Source: UBA8337 sp965662725 (GTDB lineage Bacteria > Pseudomonadota > Alphaproteobacteria > RS24). From it: 31,278 nucleotides of DNA. The number at the start of each line of letters is the position of its first letter. The first letter of the stretch is position 1. Positions 7,341 to 15,759 of this stretch are shown here, one piece after another. Location of the stretch: contig CBFIIT010000017.1 in NCBI GenBank assembly GCA_965662725.1, positions 1 to 31,278 on the forward strand, read 5' to 3'. Made by a program: the position numbers and the translations under genes. Below the pieces are notes generated by a model. It had not been told where the DNA came from and did not search any database. It was given only the letters and a program-made list of their open reading frames with translations.

Positions 7341-9644
7341 TTAACTGACTTTCTCAGACGGCTTACCGGACTTCTTACCCGGCTTATCGTCCTTATATTT
7401 GAAAGTCAGCTTCTTATCCTTATCCAGATCGACAATCACCAAGCCACCGCCTTTCAGCTGGCCGAACAGCAATTCATCGGCCAATGGCTTTTTGATGTTT
7501 TCCTGAATGATGCGAGCCATAGGCCGCGCACCCATTTGCATGTCATAGCCTTCGTCAACCAGCCAATCCATGGCTTTCTTGGAAACCTCAATAATCACAT
7601 TGCGGTCTGAAAGCTGCATTTCCAATTCGAGAATGAACTTCTCAACCACGCGCACCACAACTTCAGGCGGCAGATTTCCGAATGGCACCACAGAATCGAG
7701 GCGGTTACGAAACTCCGGCGTAAACATCCGATTAATCGCTTCCGTATCCTCGCCCTCGCGGCGCACACGACCAAAGCCTATCGGCTCTTTCGCCATATCC
7801 GACGCGCCGGCATTGGTTGTCATAATCAAAATGACATTGCGGAAATCAACCTTGCGGCCATTGGCATCGGTCAGGCTGCCATGGTCCATCACCTGCAGCA
7901 GCACATTGAACAAATCAGGATGCGCTTTTTCAATCTCATCCAGCAGCAACACGCAATGCGGGTTCTGATCAACACCATCGGTGAGCAAGCCACCTTGGTC
8001 GTATCCAACATAACCGGGAGGCGCCCCTAAGAGACGCGAGACAGTATGGCGTTCCATATATTCCGACATATCAAAGCGCAATAATTCAACGCCCATTGCC
8101 GAAGCTAATTGCCGCGCCACTTCGGTCTTGCCGACACCGGTAGGGCCGGAGAACAAATAGCTGCCAATCGGCTTTTCAGGCTCGCGCAATCCGGCGCGAG
8201 ACAATTTGATGGAAGCCGCGAGAGCGGAAATCGCTTCGTCTTGTCCAAACACCACTCGCTTAAGCGTCACATCGAGACCTTTGAGCTTTTCCGTATCGTC
8301 TTTCGAAACGGTTTTTGGCGGTATCCGCGCCATCGTCGCAATCGTCGCTTCAATATCTTTGACGCTAACAGTCTTTTTGCGTTTGGAGGGCGGCAACAAC
8401 ATTTGCGATGCGCCAACCTCATCAATCACATCGATTGCCTTATCCGGCAATTTGCGGTCGGCCATATAGCGCGACGATAACTCTACCGCCGCCTTCAACG
8501 CATCATTGGTATAACGAATAGCGTGGAAGTCTTCAAAATAGGTTTTCAGACCTTGCAGAATTTTAATCGTATCCGGCACACTCGGCTCATTCACATCGAT
8601 CTTTTGGAAGCGACGGGCCAGCGCACGGTCTTTCTCAAAATGCTGGCGGAACTCTTTATAAGTGGTTGAACCCATGCAACGCAGCGCGCCGCCTTGCAGC
8701 GCCGGTTTTAGAAGATTGGACGCATCCATCGCCCCGCCTGACGTCGCACCGGCACCGATAACGGTATGAATTTCATCAATGAAAAGAATAGCTTCCGGCA
8801 TATCCTCAAGCTCAGACATGACCTGCTTCAAACGTTCTTCAAAGTCGCCGCGATAGCGCGTACCGGCCAGCAACACGCCCATATCCAGCGAGTATATGAC
8901 ATTGTCTTGCAGCACATCCGGCACATCGCCCTCAATGATTTTTCGGGCCAAGCCTTCGGCAATAGCGGTTTTACCTACACCCGGGTCACCGACCAGCAGC
9001 GGATTGTTTTTATTGCGGCGGCATAAAATTTGTATCGCCCGCGCCACTTCTTTTGAGCGGCCGATAAGCGGGTCAACTTTACCGTCGCGCGCCTTATCGT
9101 TCAGGTTTACGCAATAGGCTGCAAGCGCTTCACCATCGGCGACGCCGTGCCCTTCTTCGCCCAGTTCATTGGCTCCTTCGACCGAGCGCGTCTCGCTTTT
9201 GCCCGGTGTTTTGGCCACCCCATGCGAAATGAAATTAACTGCATCATAACGCGTCATTTCTTGCTCTTGCAGGAAGTAAGCGGCATGGCTTTCGCGCTCG
9301 GCAAACAGAGCCACCAAAACATTGGCACCTGTTACCTCATCGCGACCCGAGCTTTGCACATGGATGACTGCGCGCTGGATAACGCGCTGGAAACCGGCTG
9401 TCGGTTTGCAATCTTCATCATCATCAACCACCAAACCGGTCAATTCATTATCAATATAATTGCTCAGATTACCGCGCAATTGTTCGATATCGACCCCGCA
9501 AGCCTCCATCACCGCTATCGCATCCGGGTCTTCCGTCAATGCCAGCAGCAAATGTTCCAACGTCGAATATTCGTGGTTTCGGTCATTGGCCAATACCAAT
9601 GCACGGTGTAACCCTTGTTCCAATTCTTTTGAAAATGCCGGCAC
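7341..9644 (-). CDS. clpA: ATP-dependent Clp protease ATP-binding subunit ClpA
   Basis: This AAA+ unfoldase delivers substrates to ClpP. An N-terminal Clp repeat domain spans residues 1-145. The first AAA+ module has Walker A GDPGVGKT at about 219-226 and Walker B LFIDE at about 287-291; the second has GPTGVGKT at about 500-507 and LLLDEIEKAHPD. The ClpP-contacting loop motif IGF lies in EPIGFGR. I chose the GTG at 9644 because AAGGAG stands six bases upstream; an ATG 14 codons further out overlaps the clpS end. This gives 767 residues, close to E. coli ClpA (758). clpS lies 20 bases upstream on the same strand, the standard adaptor-unfoldase operon. Confidence 0.97.
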   Translation of the reverse strand: MPAFSKELEQGLHRALVLANDRNHEYSTLEHLLLALTEDPDAIAVMEACGVDIEQLRGNLSNYIDNELTGLVVDDDEDCKPTAGFQRVIQRAVIHVQSSGRDEVTGANVLVALFAERESHAAYFLQEQEMTRYDAVNFISHGVAKTPGKSETRSVEGANELGEEGHGVADGEALAAYCVNLNDKARDGKVDPLIGRSKEVARAIQILCRRNKNNPLLVGDPGVGKTAIAEGLARKIIEGDVPDVLQDNVIYSLDMGVLLAGTRYRGDFEERLKQVMSELEDMPEAILFIDEIHTVIGAGATSGGAMDASNLLKPALQGGALRCMGSTTYKEFRQHFEKDRALARRFQKIDVNEPSVPDTIKILQGLKTYFEDFHAIRYTNDALKAAVELSSRYMADRKLPDKAIDVIDEVGASQMLLPPSKRKKTVSVKDIEATIATMARIPPKTVSKDDTEKLKGLDVTLKRVVFGQDEAISALAASIKLSRAGLREPEKPIGSYLFSGPTGVGKTEVARQLASAMGVELLRFDMSEYMERHTVSRLLGAPPGYVGYDQGGLLTDGVDQNPHCVLLLDEIEKAHPDLFNVLLQVMDHGSLTDANGRKVDFRNVILIMTTNAGASDMAKEPIGFGRVRREGEDTEAINRMFTPEFRNRLDSVVPFGNLPPEVVVRVVEKFILELEMQLSDRNVIIEVSKKAMDWLVDEGYDMQMGARPMARIIQENIKKPLADELLFGQLKGGGLVIVDLDKDKKLTFKYKDDKPGKKSGKPSEKVS

Positions 9645-9664
9645 GATAAGCTCCTTAAATCCAA

Positions 9665-10012
9665 TCAGTCTTTTTCCATAGTGCATTGCAGCGGGTGATC
9701 ATGCTGCCGTGCCAGATCCATAACCTGCGTTACTTTTGTTTCTGCAACTTCATATGTAAATACGCCACAAATACCGACCCCAGTTTGATGCACATGCAAC
9801 ATGATTTTGGTTGCATCTTCGGCACTCTTGGAAAAAAAGCGCTGCAAAACATAAACGACAAACTCCATCGGGGTGTAGTCATCGTTCAAAATAAGAACTT
9901 TATACATTGACGGCTTCTGCGTTTTGGTGCGCGTCAACGTAACCGTGCCGGTGCCTTCACCGTCATTCCCGTCCGTTTTTTTATCCTGCATGTTCATAAA
10001 AAAAGTCATCAT
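9665..10012 (-). CDS. clpS: ATP-dependent Clp protease adaptor ClpS
   Basis: ClpS binds the ClpA N-domain and presents N-end-rule substrates. Seen in the sequence are the core YKVLILNDDYTPMEFVVYVL, the segment TKIMLHVHQTGVGICGVFTYEVAETK and a C-terminal DHPLQCTMEKD, all hallmark ClpS. The start is uncertain: ATG at 10012, 10009, 9997 or 9991 are all in frame and none has a convincing ribosome-binding site. A TTG at 10027 is less likely because a palindrome at 10019-10032 covers it. The N-terminal 30-40 residues are low-complexity and not conserved in the family, so this does not affect the call. Confidence 0.93.
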   Translation of the reverse strand: MMTFFMNMQDKKTDGNDGEGTGTVTLTRTKTQKPSMYKVLILNDDYTPMEFVVYVLQRFFSKSAEDATKIMLHVHQTGVGICGVFTYEVAETKVTQVMDLARQHDHPLQCTMEKD

Positions 10013-10018
10013 CCATAT

Positions 10019-10062
10019 GTTACTCAAGTAACGGCATTTGCATCAAGGTTACTCTTGTTAAC
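10019..10062. promoter_or_regulatory. Two related dyads between clpS and the carboxypeptidase gene
   Basis: GTTACTCAAGTAAC (10019-10032) is a palindrome with six-base perfect arms. GTTACTCTTGTTAAC (10048-10062) is a near copy with looser symmetry, starting exactly 29 bases further on. Both lie in the divergent gap, and the second would overlap the start point of a weak possible clpS promoter (TTGTTT, 16-base spacer, TACATA on the minus strand, plus-strand bases 10063-10090). They look like paired operator sites for an unidentified regulator; that role is inference. Confidence 0.4.
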
Positions 10063-10116
10063 TATGTAATCGGCAGCGTTCCCAAAACAACCACATAGCG
10101 TTAAACTCCATTTGTT

Positions 10117-11283
10117 ATGGGCGATTCACGAGTATTGGTTTTGCGGTTTTCATTTGCGCTAAGCGTATGTTTATGCGTGCTTTTTCCGGTTGAAAGCCGA
10201 TCTGCACCATTCTCTTCCATTGTCATTGACGCGACAACCGGGCGCACTTTGCACCAATATCGCGCCAGTCAACAGCGCTATCCGGCCAGCCTCGCAAAGA
10301 TGATGACCGTCTATATGATGCTCGATGAAATCGAAAATGGTCGCATAAAGCCAACCACCAAGATTCGGATATCGCGCAAAGCGGCGCGGCAACCGGCCAG
10401 TAAATTGGGGCTTCGGGCGGGCCAAAGCATAAACGCGCAAACCGCCATTCACGCGCTAATCATAAAATCGGCCAATGATGTCGCTACCGCAATTGCTGAG
10501 CATATTTCCGGTTCAGAAGAAAAATTTGCTCGCCGCATGACCGGCAAAGCGCGCCAGCTTGGCTTGTATGATACGCGCTTTACCAATGCGTCGGGGCTGT
10601 ATCATTGGCGACAGCAAACAACAGCGCGCGACATGGCACGGCTGGCTAATTTGCTGCTGGAGCGGTTTCCGCATTTTGAGGCTTTATGGCGCAGTCGTGA
10701 ATTTAAATATAAGGGCAGGACCTATACCAGCCATAATCACCTACTAACCCGCCTGTATGGCACGATGGGCATGAAAACCGGCTATATTCGCGCCTCCGGC
10801 TATAATATCGCAACCGCTGTTCAGCGCGATGACAAACGGATTATCGTCGTTATTTTGGGCGGCTCGTCGCCGCAAGCGCGTGACCGCCATGTAACTTCAT
10901 TGGCCGAACGCAGTCTTGCCCGCGCCTCGGTGTTTGCCGGTTATGATATTGAAAAGAAGAAGCTGGAAACGGCCTCTGATTGGCTGATGAAACCGCCGGA
11001 AAAATTGGTTTTGAAATCTGACCCTGACAGTTCCGGTGGCCGCGATTGGGAAATTCAGGTCGGGGCTTTTTCTGCCTCCAATCATGCGGAGAGCCAAATA
11101 AAAAGGGTGCAACGCGTGCTTGGCACACAATTGAGCCAAGCCAAGGCGCATACGGAAAAGATTGAACGCAATGGCAGGCGGTTTTATCGCGCGCGCTTTG
11201 CCAATTTATCGGAACCACAAGCCTATGCTCTGTGTGACAAGTTGCGCAATGTGACACCGAATTGCATGCCGATTGCGCCTTAA
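10117..11283 (+). CDS. Secreted D-alanyl-D-alanine carboxypeptidase (S11) with C-terminal SPOR domain
   Basis: This is a periplasmic enzyme that trims the terminal D-Ala from peptidoglycan stem peptides. Residues 1-30 form a signal peptide ending near ESRSAP. The penicillin-binding motifs are all present: SLAK (Ser58, Lys61), SAN (118-120) and KTG (220-222). Residues from about 310 to the end, starting WEIQVGAFSAS, form a SPOR domain, which binds denuded septal peptidoglycan, so the enzyme is probably directed to the division site. The ATG at 10117 has no clear ribosome-binding site, and a later TTG cannot be excluded. The stop shares TTAA with the convergent J-domain gene. It is 388 residues long. 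Confidence 0.92.
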   Translation: MGDSRVLVLRFSFALSVCLCVLFPVESRSAPFSSIVIDATTGRTLHQYRASQQRYPASLAKMMTVYMMLDEIENGRIKPTTKIRISRKAARQPASKLGLRAGQSINAQTAIHALIIKSANDVATAIAEHISGSEEKFARRMTGKARQLGLYDTRFTNASGLYHWRQQTTARDMARLANLLLERFPHFEALWRSREFKYKGRTYTSHNHLLTRLYGTMGMKTGYIRASGYNIATAVQRDDKRIIVVILGGSSPQARDRHVTSLAERSLARASVFAGYDIEKKKLETASDWLMKPPEKLVLKSDPDSSGGRDWEIQVGAFSASNHAESQIKRVQRVLGTQLSQAKAHTEKIERNGRRFYRARFANLSEPQAYALCDKLRNVTPNCMPIAP

Positions 11284-11723
11284 TCTTTCAATAAAAAATC
11301 GCGCGCTTCATTGAGCCGTGCCGCCAACCAATCAGAGCCACCTTGATCAGGATGGTTTTTGACAATCAACGTTTTATAAGCCGCTTCAATGTCTGCCGCA
11401 TTCGCCCCGTCTTCGAGGCCGAGAATATCCAACGCTTCAGCGCGGGTCATTTTCGAAGCCGAGCCTTGCTGTGGCGCATTGCCGGTTTGTTTAATCTGAC
11501 GAGCCAGCAAATAAGCGCGCATACCCCATAGGGCCAGCGCGCCTGCCGGTGCTGCCAACCCGTATCGACCGGACAAAACAAATATCACCAGCGCTATGGC
11601 GGCGACCAAAAAAACGCTGGAAATGGCAAATAATTTCAGATTGCGGGCGGTTGCGCGTCCAATCATCTGTAAAATCAGAAAGCCGATAACCAGCAGGCCA
11701 ATGCCGAGAACCAAGTAACCCAT
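11280..11723 (-). CDS. Membrane-anchored J-domain protein
   Basis: This 147-residue protein has hydrophobic segments at about residues 1-20, 33-50 and 57-72. A C-terminal J-domain begins near residue 95 (TRAEALDILGLEDGA) with the essential HPD at 124-126. J-domains stimulate Hsp70/DnaK ATPase; this layout resembles Tim14/Pam18-like bacterial proteins. The J-domain would face the cytoplasm if the topology follows the family. The ATG overlaps the mipZ stop by one base (TGATG), implying coupled translation. The client is unknown. Confidence 0.87.
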   Translation of the reverse strand: MGYLVLGIGLLVIGFLILQMIGRATARNLKLFAISSVFLVAAIALVIFVLSGRYGLAAPAGALALWGMRAYLLARQIKQTGNAPQQGSASKMTRAEALDILGLEDGANAADIEAAYKTLIVKNHPDQGGSDWLAARLNEARDFLLKD

Positions 11724-12613
11724 CACTCAGCTTCTTCCGGCGCATTAACCGTATCAGTGGCCAAGCCGGGCAAATGCAGCGCCGACATCAGCGCCGCCAA
11801 TTCAGCCCGCGCCGCGACATGGCTCATGGTCAAATTCATATTCGACTCTTCATCAGTCAAATCGAGCAGGGTTAAACCGGCCGGATACATTTCGCGAAAA
11901 ATAACCCGTTCGGATAATCCGGGGGCCTCGCGAAAGCCGAGACGCCGCGATAATTCTTGCAATGCCTCTTCCAATCGCATGCGGTTTTTCGCGTGAATAT
12001 GACTGGTCCGATTGCGCAGCACCACCCAATCAATCGCGCCGCCATCGGCTGCGACGCGTGCTTTGCGGCATGACCAAACTTTTTCGGCATAAATGCTCGG
12101 CGAGGTGATTTCCAGCGTCTCGGGGTCGACCTTGGCCAGCAAATCAAAATCGACAAAGCTTTCATTCATTGGCGTAATCAGTGTATCGGCAGCAGCATGG
12201 CCAAGCCGCGAGTAATAGCTATCAGCCCCCGGACAATCAATCACCACATAATCATTGCGACTGCGCAATTGACCCAAAGCTTGCACAAAAGCATTGCTCT
12301 CAGCTTTTTGCCGGTCTTCGAGACTGGAGCCGGTCGTCGGCTCCAACACCAGTTGATCGGGCATTGGCAAATCGCGCCGCCCCAACCAAGTGCGGCGATG
12401 CGTGATGTAATTGGTTAAGGACTTTTGGCGAATATCCAAATCCATCGCGCCGACAGACTTACCAGCGGCCAATAAAGAAGCGATAATATGCATCGAAACA
12501 GTGGTCTTGCCAGCGCCGCCCTTTTCATTGCCAATGACAATAACATGCGGCCCTTGCGAGGCATGAACGCCGATATCGGCTTCTTCAGGAATATAGTCGG
12601 ACTCGTTTTCCAA
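11723..12613 (-). CDS. mipZ: MipZ-type division-plane positioning ATPase
   Basis: MipZ is a ParA/MinD-superfamily ATPase that forms a gradient from the poles via ParB and inhibits FtsZ assembly away from midcell. The deviant Walker A motif is NEKGGAGKTT (Lys31 and Lys36), followed by MDLDIRQKSLTNYITHRR, the DCPGADSYYSRLGHAAADTL region and LITPMNESFVDFDLLAKVDP, which are characteristic of MipZ rather than chromosomal ParA. It has about 20 extra N-terminal residues compared with what I recall of the Caulobacter protein. It is the upstream gene of a pair with the J-domain protein and is divergent from the SDR gene with an 88-base gap. Confidence 0.92.
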   Translation of the reverse strand: MENESDYIPEEADIGVHASQGPHVIVIGNEKGGAGKTTVSMHIIASLLAAGKSVGAMDLDIRQKSLTNYITHRRTWLGRRDLPMPDQLVLEPTTGSSLEDRQKAESNAFVQALGQLRSRNDYVVIDCPGADSYYSRLGHAAADTLITPMNESFVDFDLLAKVDPETLEITSPSIYAEKVWSCRKARVAADGGAIDWVVLRNRTSHIHAKNRMRLEEALQELSRRLGFREAPGLSERVIFREMYPAGLTLLDLTDEESNMNLTMSHVAARAELAALMSALHLPGLATDTVNAPEEAE

Positions 12614-12701
12614 AACTTTTCCTTCATTTTTAGGTCATTTGATTATAAACCCGATTCCGGAACAGGGTCACAATGTCTGAATAGACCCAAAGGACTTGAA
12701 A

Positions 12702-13493
12702 ATGCGTTTATCGGGGAAAAAGCTGCTACTGACCGGCGCCAATGGTGGATTGGGCCGTGCTATTGCCGCTTATGCGCTGGCGGAAGGGGCTGAATTGGCT
12801 CTATGCGAGCGCACACAAGCACTGGCCGATGCGGCACAGGCGACAGCGGCGCATGATAAAACGCATGCGCTGGCGGCCGATTTAACCGATGAGCAAGCGG
12901 TTAAAAGCATGGTTGAAAGCGCGATTGATAAAATGTCCGGCCTGGATGGCGTCATTAACAATGCCGCGATGCTGGCTGATGATGACGGCATGCCTGCTGA
13001 TACGCCGCTTGAAAGCTGGCAAGCTACGCTTGATGTCAATCTCACCGGCGCGTTTCTGGTTTATAAATATGCCCTGCCACATTTGGTGCAGCAGCAAAGC
13101 GGCAGTCTGGTGACTTTGTCATCCGTGGTCGCGCATAGCGCCTCTGCAGTGCCGCAAATCGCCTACACCACCAGCAAGGGCGCATTGGAAGCAATGACCC
13201 GTGAAATTGCCATGGCCCATGCGCGCGACAATATCCGCGCCAATTGTGTTGCCCCCGGGCCTGTTCTGACCGATCGCACAGCGCGTTACTTTGACAGTGC
13301 CGAAAAATGGCAAACACGCCGCCAGCATATTCCAATGGGACGGTTGGGACGGCCTGAAGAGATTGCCGCACTGGTCGGCTTTTTATTATCTGACGAAGCA
13401 GGCTGGCAAACCGGCGGTGTTTACCGCGCTGATGGCGGCATCTCCGCCTCTTATTTGGTCGATGACAGTCGCGGCGGTAGCGAGACACCCTAA
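12702..13493 (+). CDS. Short-chain dehydrogenase/reductase (SDR)
   Basis: This classical SDR has the cofactor motif TGANGGLG (residues 11-18), NNAAM (86-90), a catalytic Ser in TLSSVVAHS, YTTSK with Tyr155 and Lys159, and a C-terminal GGVYRADGG. It probably uses NAD(P)H for a small carbonyl substrate; the substrate cannot be read from sequence. I chose ATG 12702 because AGGA at 12691-12694 stands seven bases upstream. The stop overlaps the panC start (TAATG), so the two are probably translated together, but I know of no fixed pathway link. Confidence 0.92.
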   Translation: MRLSGKKLLLTGANGGLGRAIAAYALAEGAELALCERTQALADAAQATAAHDKTHALAADLTDEQAVKSMVESAIDKMSGLDGVINNAAMLADDDGMPADTPLESWQATLDVNLTGAFLVYKYALPHLVQQQSGSLVTLSSVVAHSASAVPQIAYTTSKGALEAMTREIAMAHARDNIRANCVAPGPVLTDRTARYFDSAEKWQTRRQHIPMGRLGRPEEIAALVGFLLSDEAGWQTGGVYRADGGISASYLVDDSRGGSETP

Positions 13494-14329
13494 TGAGCCT
13501 GCCGGTTTTTCGAACCATTGCCGATATGCGCGCGCAAGTGGCTGCTTGGAAAGCAGACGGCTTACGCGTCGGCTTGGTTCCGACCATGGGTGCATTGCAT
13601 CGCGGGCATTTATCGCTGGTCGAAGAGATAGCCGCGCATTGCGACCGCATTATCGTATCGATATTTGTCAATCCAACGCAATTTGCCGCGCATGAGGATT
13701 TGGATACTTATCCGCGCCATGAAGAAGCCGACCTGGCCGCACTTTCCACAACCAAGGCGGCTGTGGTTTTTGCTCCGAGCGCGGCGGAGATGTATCCGCA
13801 AGGTTTTGCCACTTCCATCAGCTTGCAAGGCCCAGCGCTTGGCCTTGAGACTGAAAACAGACCGCATTTCTTTGCCGGTGTTGCGCTTATCGTCAATAAA
13901 TTACTCAGCCAAAGCCAAGCCGATGCTGCAATTTTCGGGGAAAAGGATTACCAGCAATTACTGGTTATCCGGCGTATGGTGGTTGACCTCGACCTGCCGG
14001 TAGAAATTCTCTCCGGCCCGATTATTCGCGAAACGGACGGGCTGGCCATGTCATCTCGCAATCAATATCTGAACGATATGCAGCGCCCGATTGCCGGACG
14101 TATGAACCGTGTTTTGAAGCAGCTGGCGGAAAGCACATTGCCGCATGCCGAAGCTGAAGCGAAAGCGCGACAAGCTCTCTTGGATGCGGGATTTAGCGGC
14201 GTTGATTATGCCACCATTCGCGATGCCGAAACGCTGTCCGTACCCGATGAAAATACCACGTCGCGTCGGGCGCTGATTGTTGCGCGGCTTGGTGATATTC
14301 GCTTATTGGATAATATGGCGGCGCGTTAA
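13493..14329 (+). CDS. panC: Pantothenate synthetase (pantoate-beta-alanine ligase)
   Basis: This enzyme condenses pantoate and beta-alanine with ATP to make pantothenate, the coenzyme A precursor. Hallmark stretches are VPTMGALHRGHLSLVE (residues 29-44), FVNPTQF (58-64), FGEKDYQQL and LAMSSRNQYL. The length of 278 residues is normal. No panB or panD is nearby. The stop shares the four bases TTAA with the stop of the convergent DUF1489 gene. Confidence 0.97.
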   Translation: MSLPVFRTIADMRAQVAAWKADGLRVGLVPTMGALHRGHLSLVEEIAAHCDRIIVSIFVNPTQFAAHEDLDTYPRHEEADLAALSTTKAAVVFAPSAAEMYPQGFATSISLQGPALGLETENRPHFFAGVALIVNKLLSQSQADAAIFGEKDYQQLLVIRRMVVDLDLPVEILSGPIIRETDGLAMSSRNQYLNDMQRPIAGRMNRVLKQLAESTLPHAEAEAKARQALLDAGFSGVDYATIRDAETLSVPDENTTSRRALIVARLGDIRLLDNMAAR

Positions 14330-14745
14330 AGCAGGCCCAATTCAGCCAGCTCGCTGCGCAATTCTTCCGGCATTTCTTCGTCAATCTCGACATTATTCGG
14401 CGCATCAGCAGGGGCATCGGCAGGCGTTAAATATCGCCAGCCCTGAAATGGGCGTCGCGCCTGCAACCGTGTCATCACCAATTCAGGGTCGAGATGCAAA
14501 TGGCAACGGCGAATACCCTGCCCATCGGTGAATTCTTCAATATCGGTAATTATCTGCCGCACCCGAATTTGCCGCTTAATCACCCAATAAATGGATCCAC
14601 CTTCCAGCAAATCCGCCTGCCGCTTCGGCACCATGCGAGTGGTATGGAAAACCTTATTATAGGTTTTCTGCAAATGCGTTTGCCAGCTGACCAAATCTGA
14701 AATGTCATCAGCACCGACGCAAAGTTTAACAAGATGAACCGTCAT
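14326..14745 (-). CDS. DUF1489 family protein
   Basis: This 139-residue protein begins MTVHLVKLCVGADDISDL, contains WVIKRQIRVRQIITDIEEF and PFQGWRYL, and ends in an acidic tail. This is the alphaproteobacterial DUF1489 pattern; the function is unknown to me. It has no signal peptide or membrane segment. It is the last gene of a minus-strand run with the Kelch gene and mgtE, 41 bases after the Kelch stop. Confidence 0.82.
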   Translation of the reverse strand: MTVHLVKLCVGADDISDLVSWQTHLQKTYNKVFHTTRMVPKRQADLLEGGSIYWVIKRQIRVRQIITDIEEFTDGQGIRRCHLHLDPELVMTRLQARRPFQGWRYLTPADAPADAPNNVEIDEEMPEELRSELAELGLL

Positions 14746-14786
14746 GAGCGTGAGTTTAGAGCGACACGGCGCAAAATCCAGCGCGC

Positions 14787-15710
14787 TTATGGCGTGAAAA
14801 TGCTGACCCGGTCAGAAGCTGTGAACAAGGCATAGAAACCGCCGCCAATCGCGCCACCAATCAACACAAAGCGCTCATCATTGGCGAAATAAGCCATTCT
14901 ATGGCGACCGCCGCCCGGCATTTCGCCTTGCCGCTGCCAACGCTGGCCGACCAGCTTATTATGGCTGTCCAGCACTTGCCCCTTGGCCGGGCTAAAGCCA
15001 CCGGCAAAATGCAAATCATTATCCAGCACACCCAGCGCGCCGCCGCTCACCGCTATCGGCAAGTCAGGCAAATTACGCCACTGACCGGTTTTGATGTTAA
15101 ACGCTTGCACCGCCTTAACCGGACGCCCACGCGTGTTAATGCCACCGGCCAAAATAATTTCATTGCCGCGACGGGCCATGGCAGCAGCAGACACAGGCAC
15201 CGGCATCGGGTTTTTCCAATTCGACCATTTGCCGGTCGCCGGATTGAAACTTTGCACCTGCGCCGCTTGCTGGCCAATGCCACCGAAAACAAACAGACGC
15301 TTGCCGTCAAAATAGCTGGCATGGTCGGCCCGCGGGCTTGGTAAATCACCAAGCTCCAACCAGACCGCCGTATCGGGTGCATACATCCAAAGCTCTGAGG
15401 AAAGCCGCGCTGTCGCATTATCACGCCCGCCGGTGACGAATACGCGACCGGTTCCGGCCGCTACCGAGAATTGAGAGATATTGACAGGCATTGGCGTCAG
15501 CGGCCGCCACCCATCGCCGATTAAATCATATTGCTCGAAAAAGCTGCGCAAGCCCTGCCCGACCTTGCCACTCATCACAAACAACTTGCCATCCATTTCG
15601 GCGGCAACCGCATTCGGCACTGCGGTCGGCAGGCGCGTGCCATCGCGCCACTCGGCCTGCGCGGCAAATGGCAAGAAAAGACATAGCAAAACGATGCGGA
15701 TCGATTTCAT
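14787..15710 (-). CDS. Secreted Kelch-repeat protein
   Basis: This 307-residue protein starts with a signal peptide (KSIRIVLLCLFLPFAAQA, cleavage likely after AQA). The rest consists of repeated blades with the Kelch pattern, for example FVMSGKVG, FVTGGRDN, FVFGGIGQ, ILAGGINTRG and LHFAGGFSP, each followed at 15-25 residues by a W-containing strand. It should fold as a six-bladed beta-propeller in the periplasm. The start at 15710 is set by the signal peptide and by GGGGAG five bases upstream. Kelch propellers can bind glycans or act as mutarotases (NanM), but nothing here decides a function. It is downstream of mgtE by about 50 bases. Confidence 0.82.
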   Translation of the reverse strand: MKSIRIVLLCLFLPFAAQAEWRDGTRLPTAVPNAVAAEMDGKLFVMSGKVGQGLRSFFEQYDLIGDGWRPLTPMPVNISQFSVAAGTGRVFVTGGRDNATARLSSELWMYAPDTAVWLELGDLPSPRADHASYFDGKRLFVFGGIGQQAAQVQSFNPATGKWSNWKNPMPVPVSAAAMARRGNEIILAGGINTRGRPVKAVQAFNIKTGQWRNLPDLPIAVSGGALGVLDNDLHFAGGFSPAKGQVLDSHNKLVGQRWQRQGEMPGGGRHRMAYFANDERFVLIGGAIGGGFYALFTASDRVSIFTP

Positions 15711-15759
15711 AAACTCCCCTATAGCAGAGAATAGCGGCAATACCATGGCTTTATGTGGT

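Noticed and set aside
10019..10062. LexA or CtrA binding sites in the clpS/carboxypeptidase gap
   Set aside because: The dyads do not fit the alphaproteobacterial LexA pattern (GTTC repeat or GAAC-N7-GTTC), and TTAA-N7-TTAA is not matched; only the generic dyads are reported.
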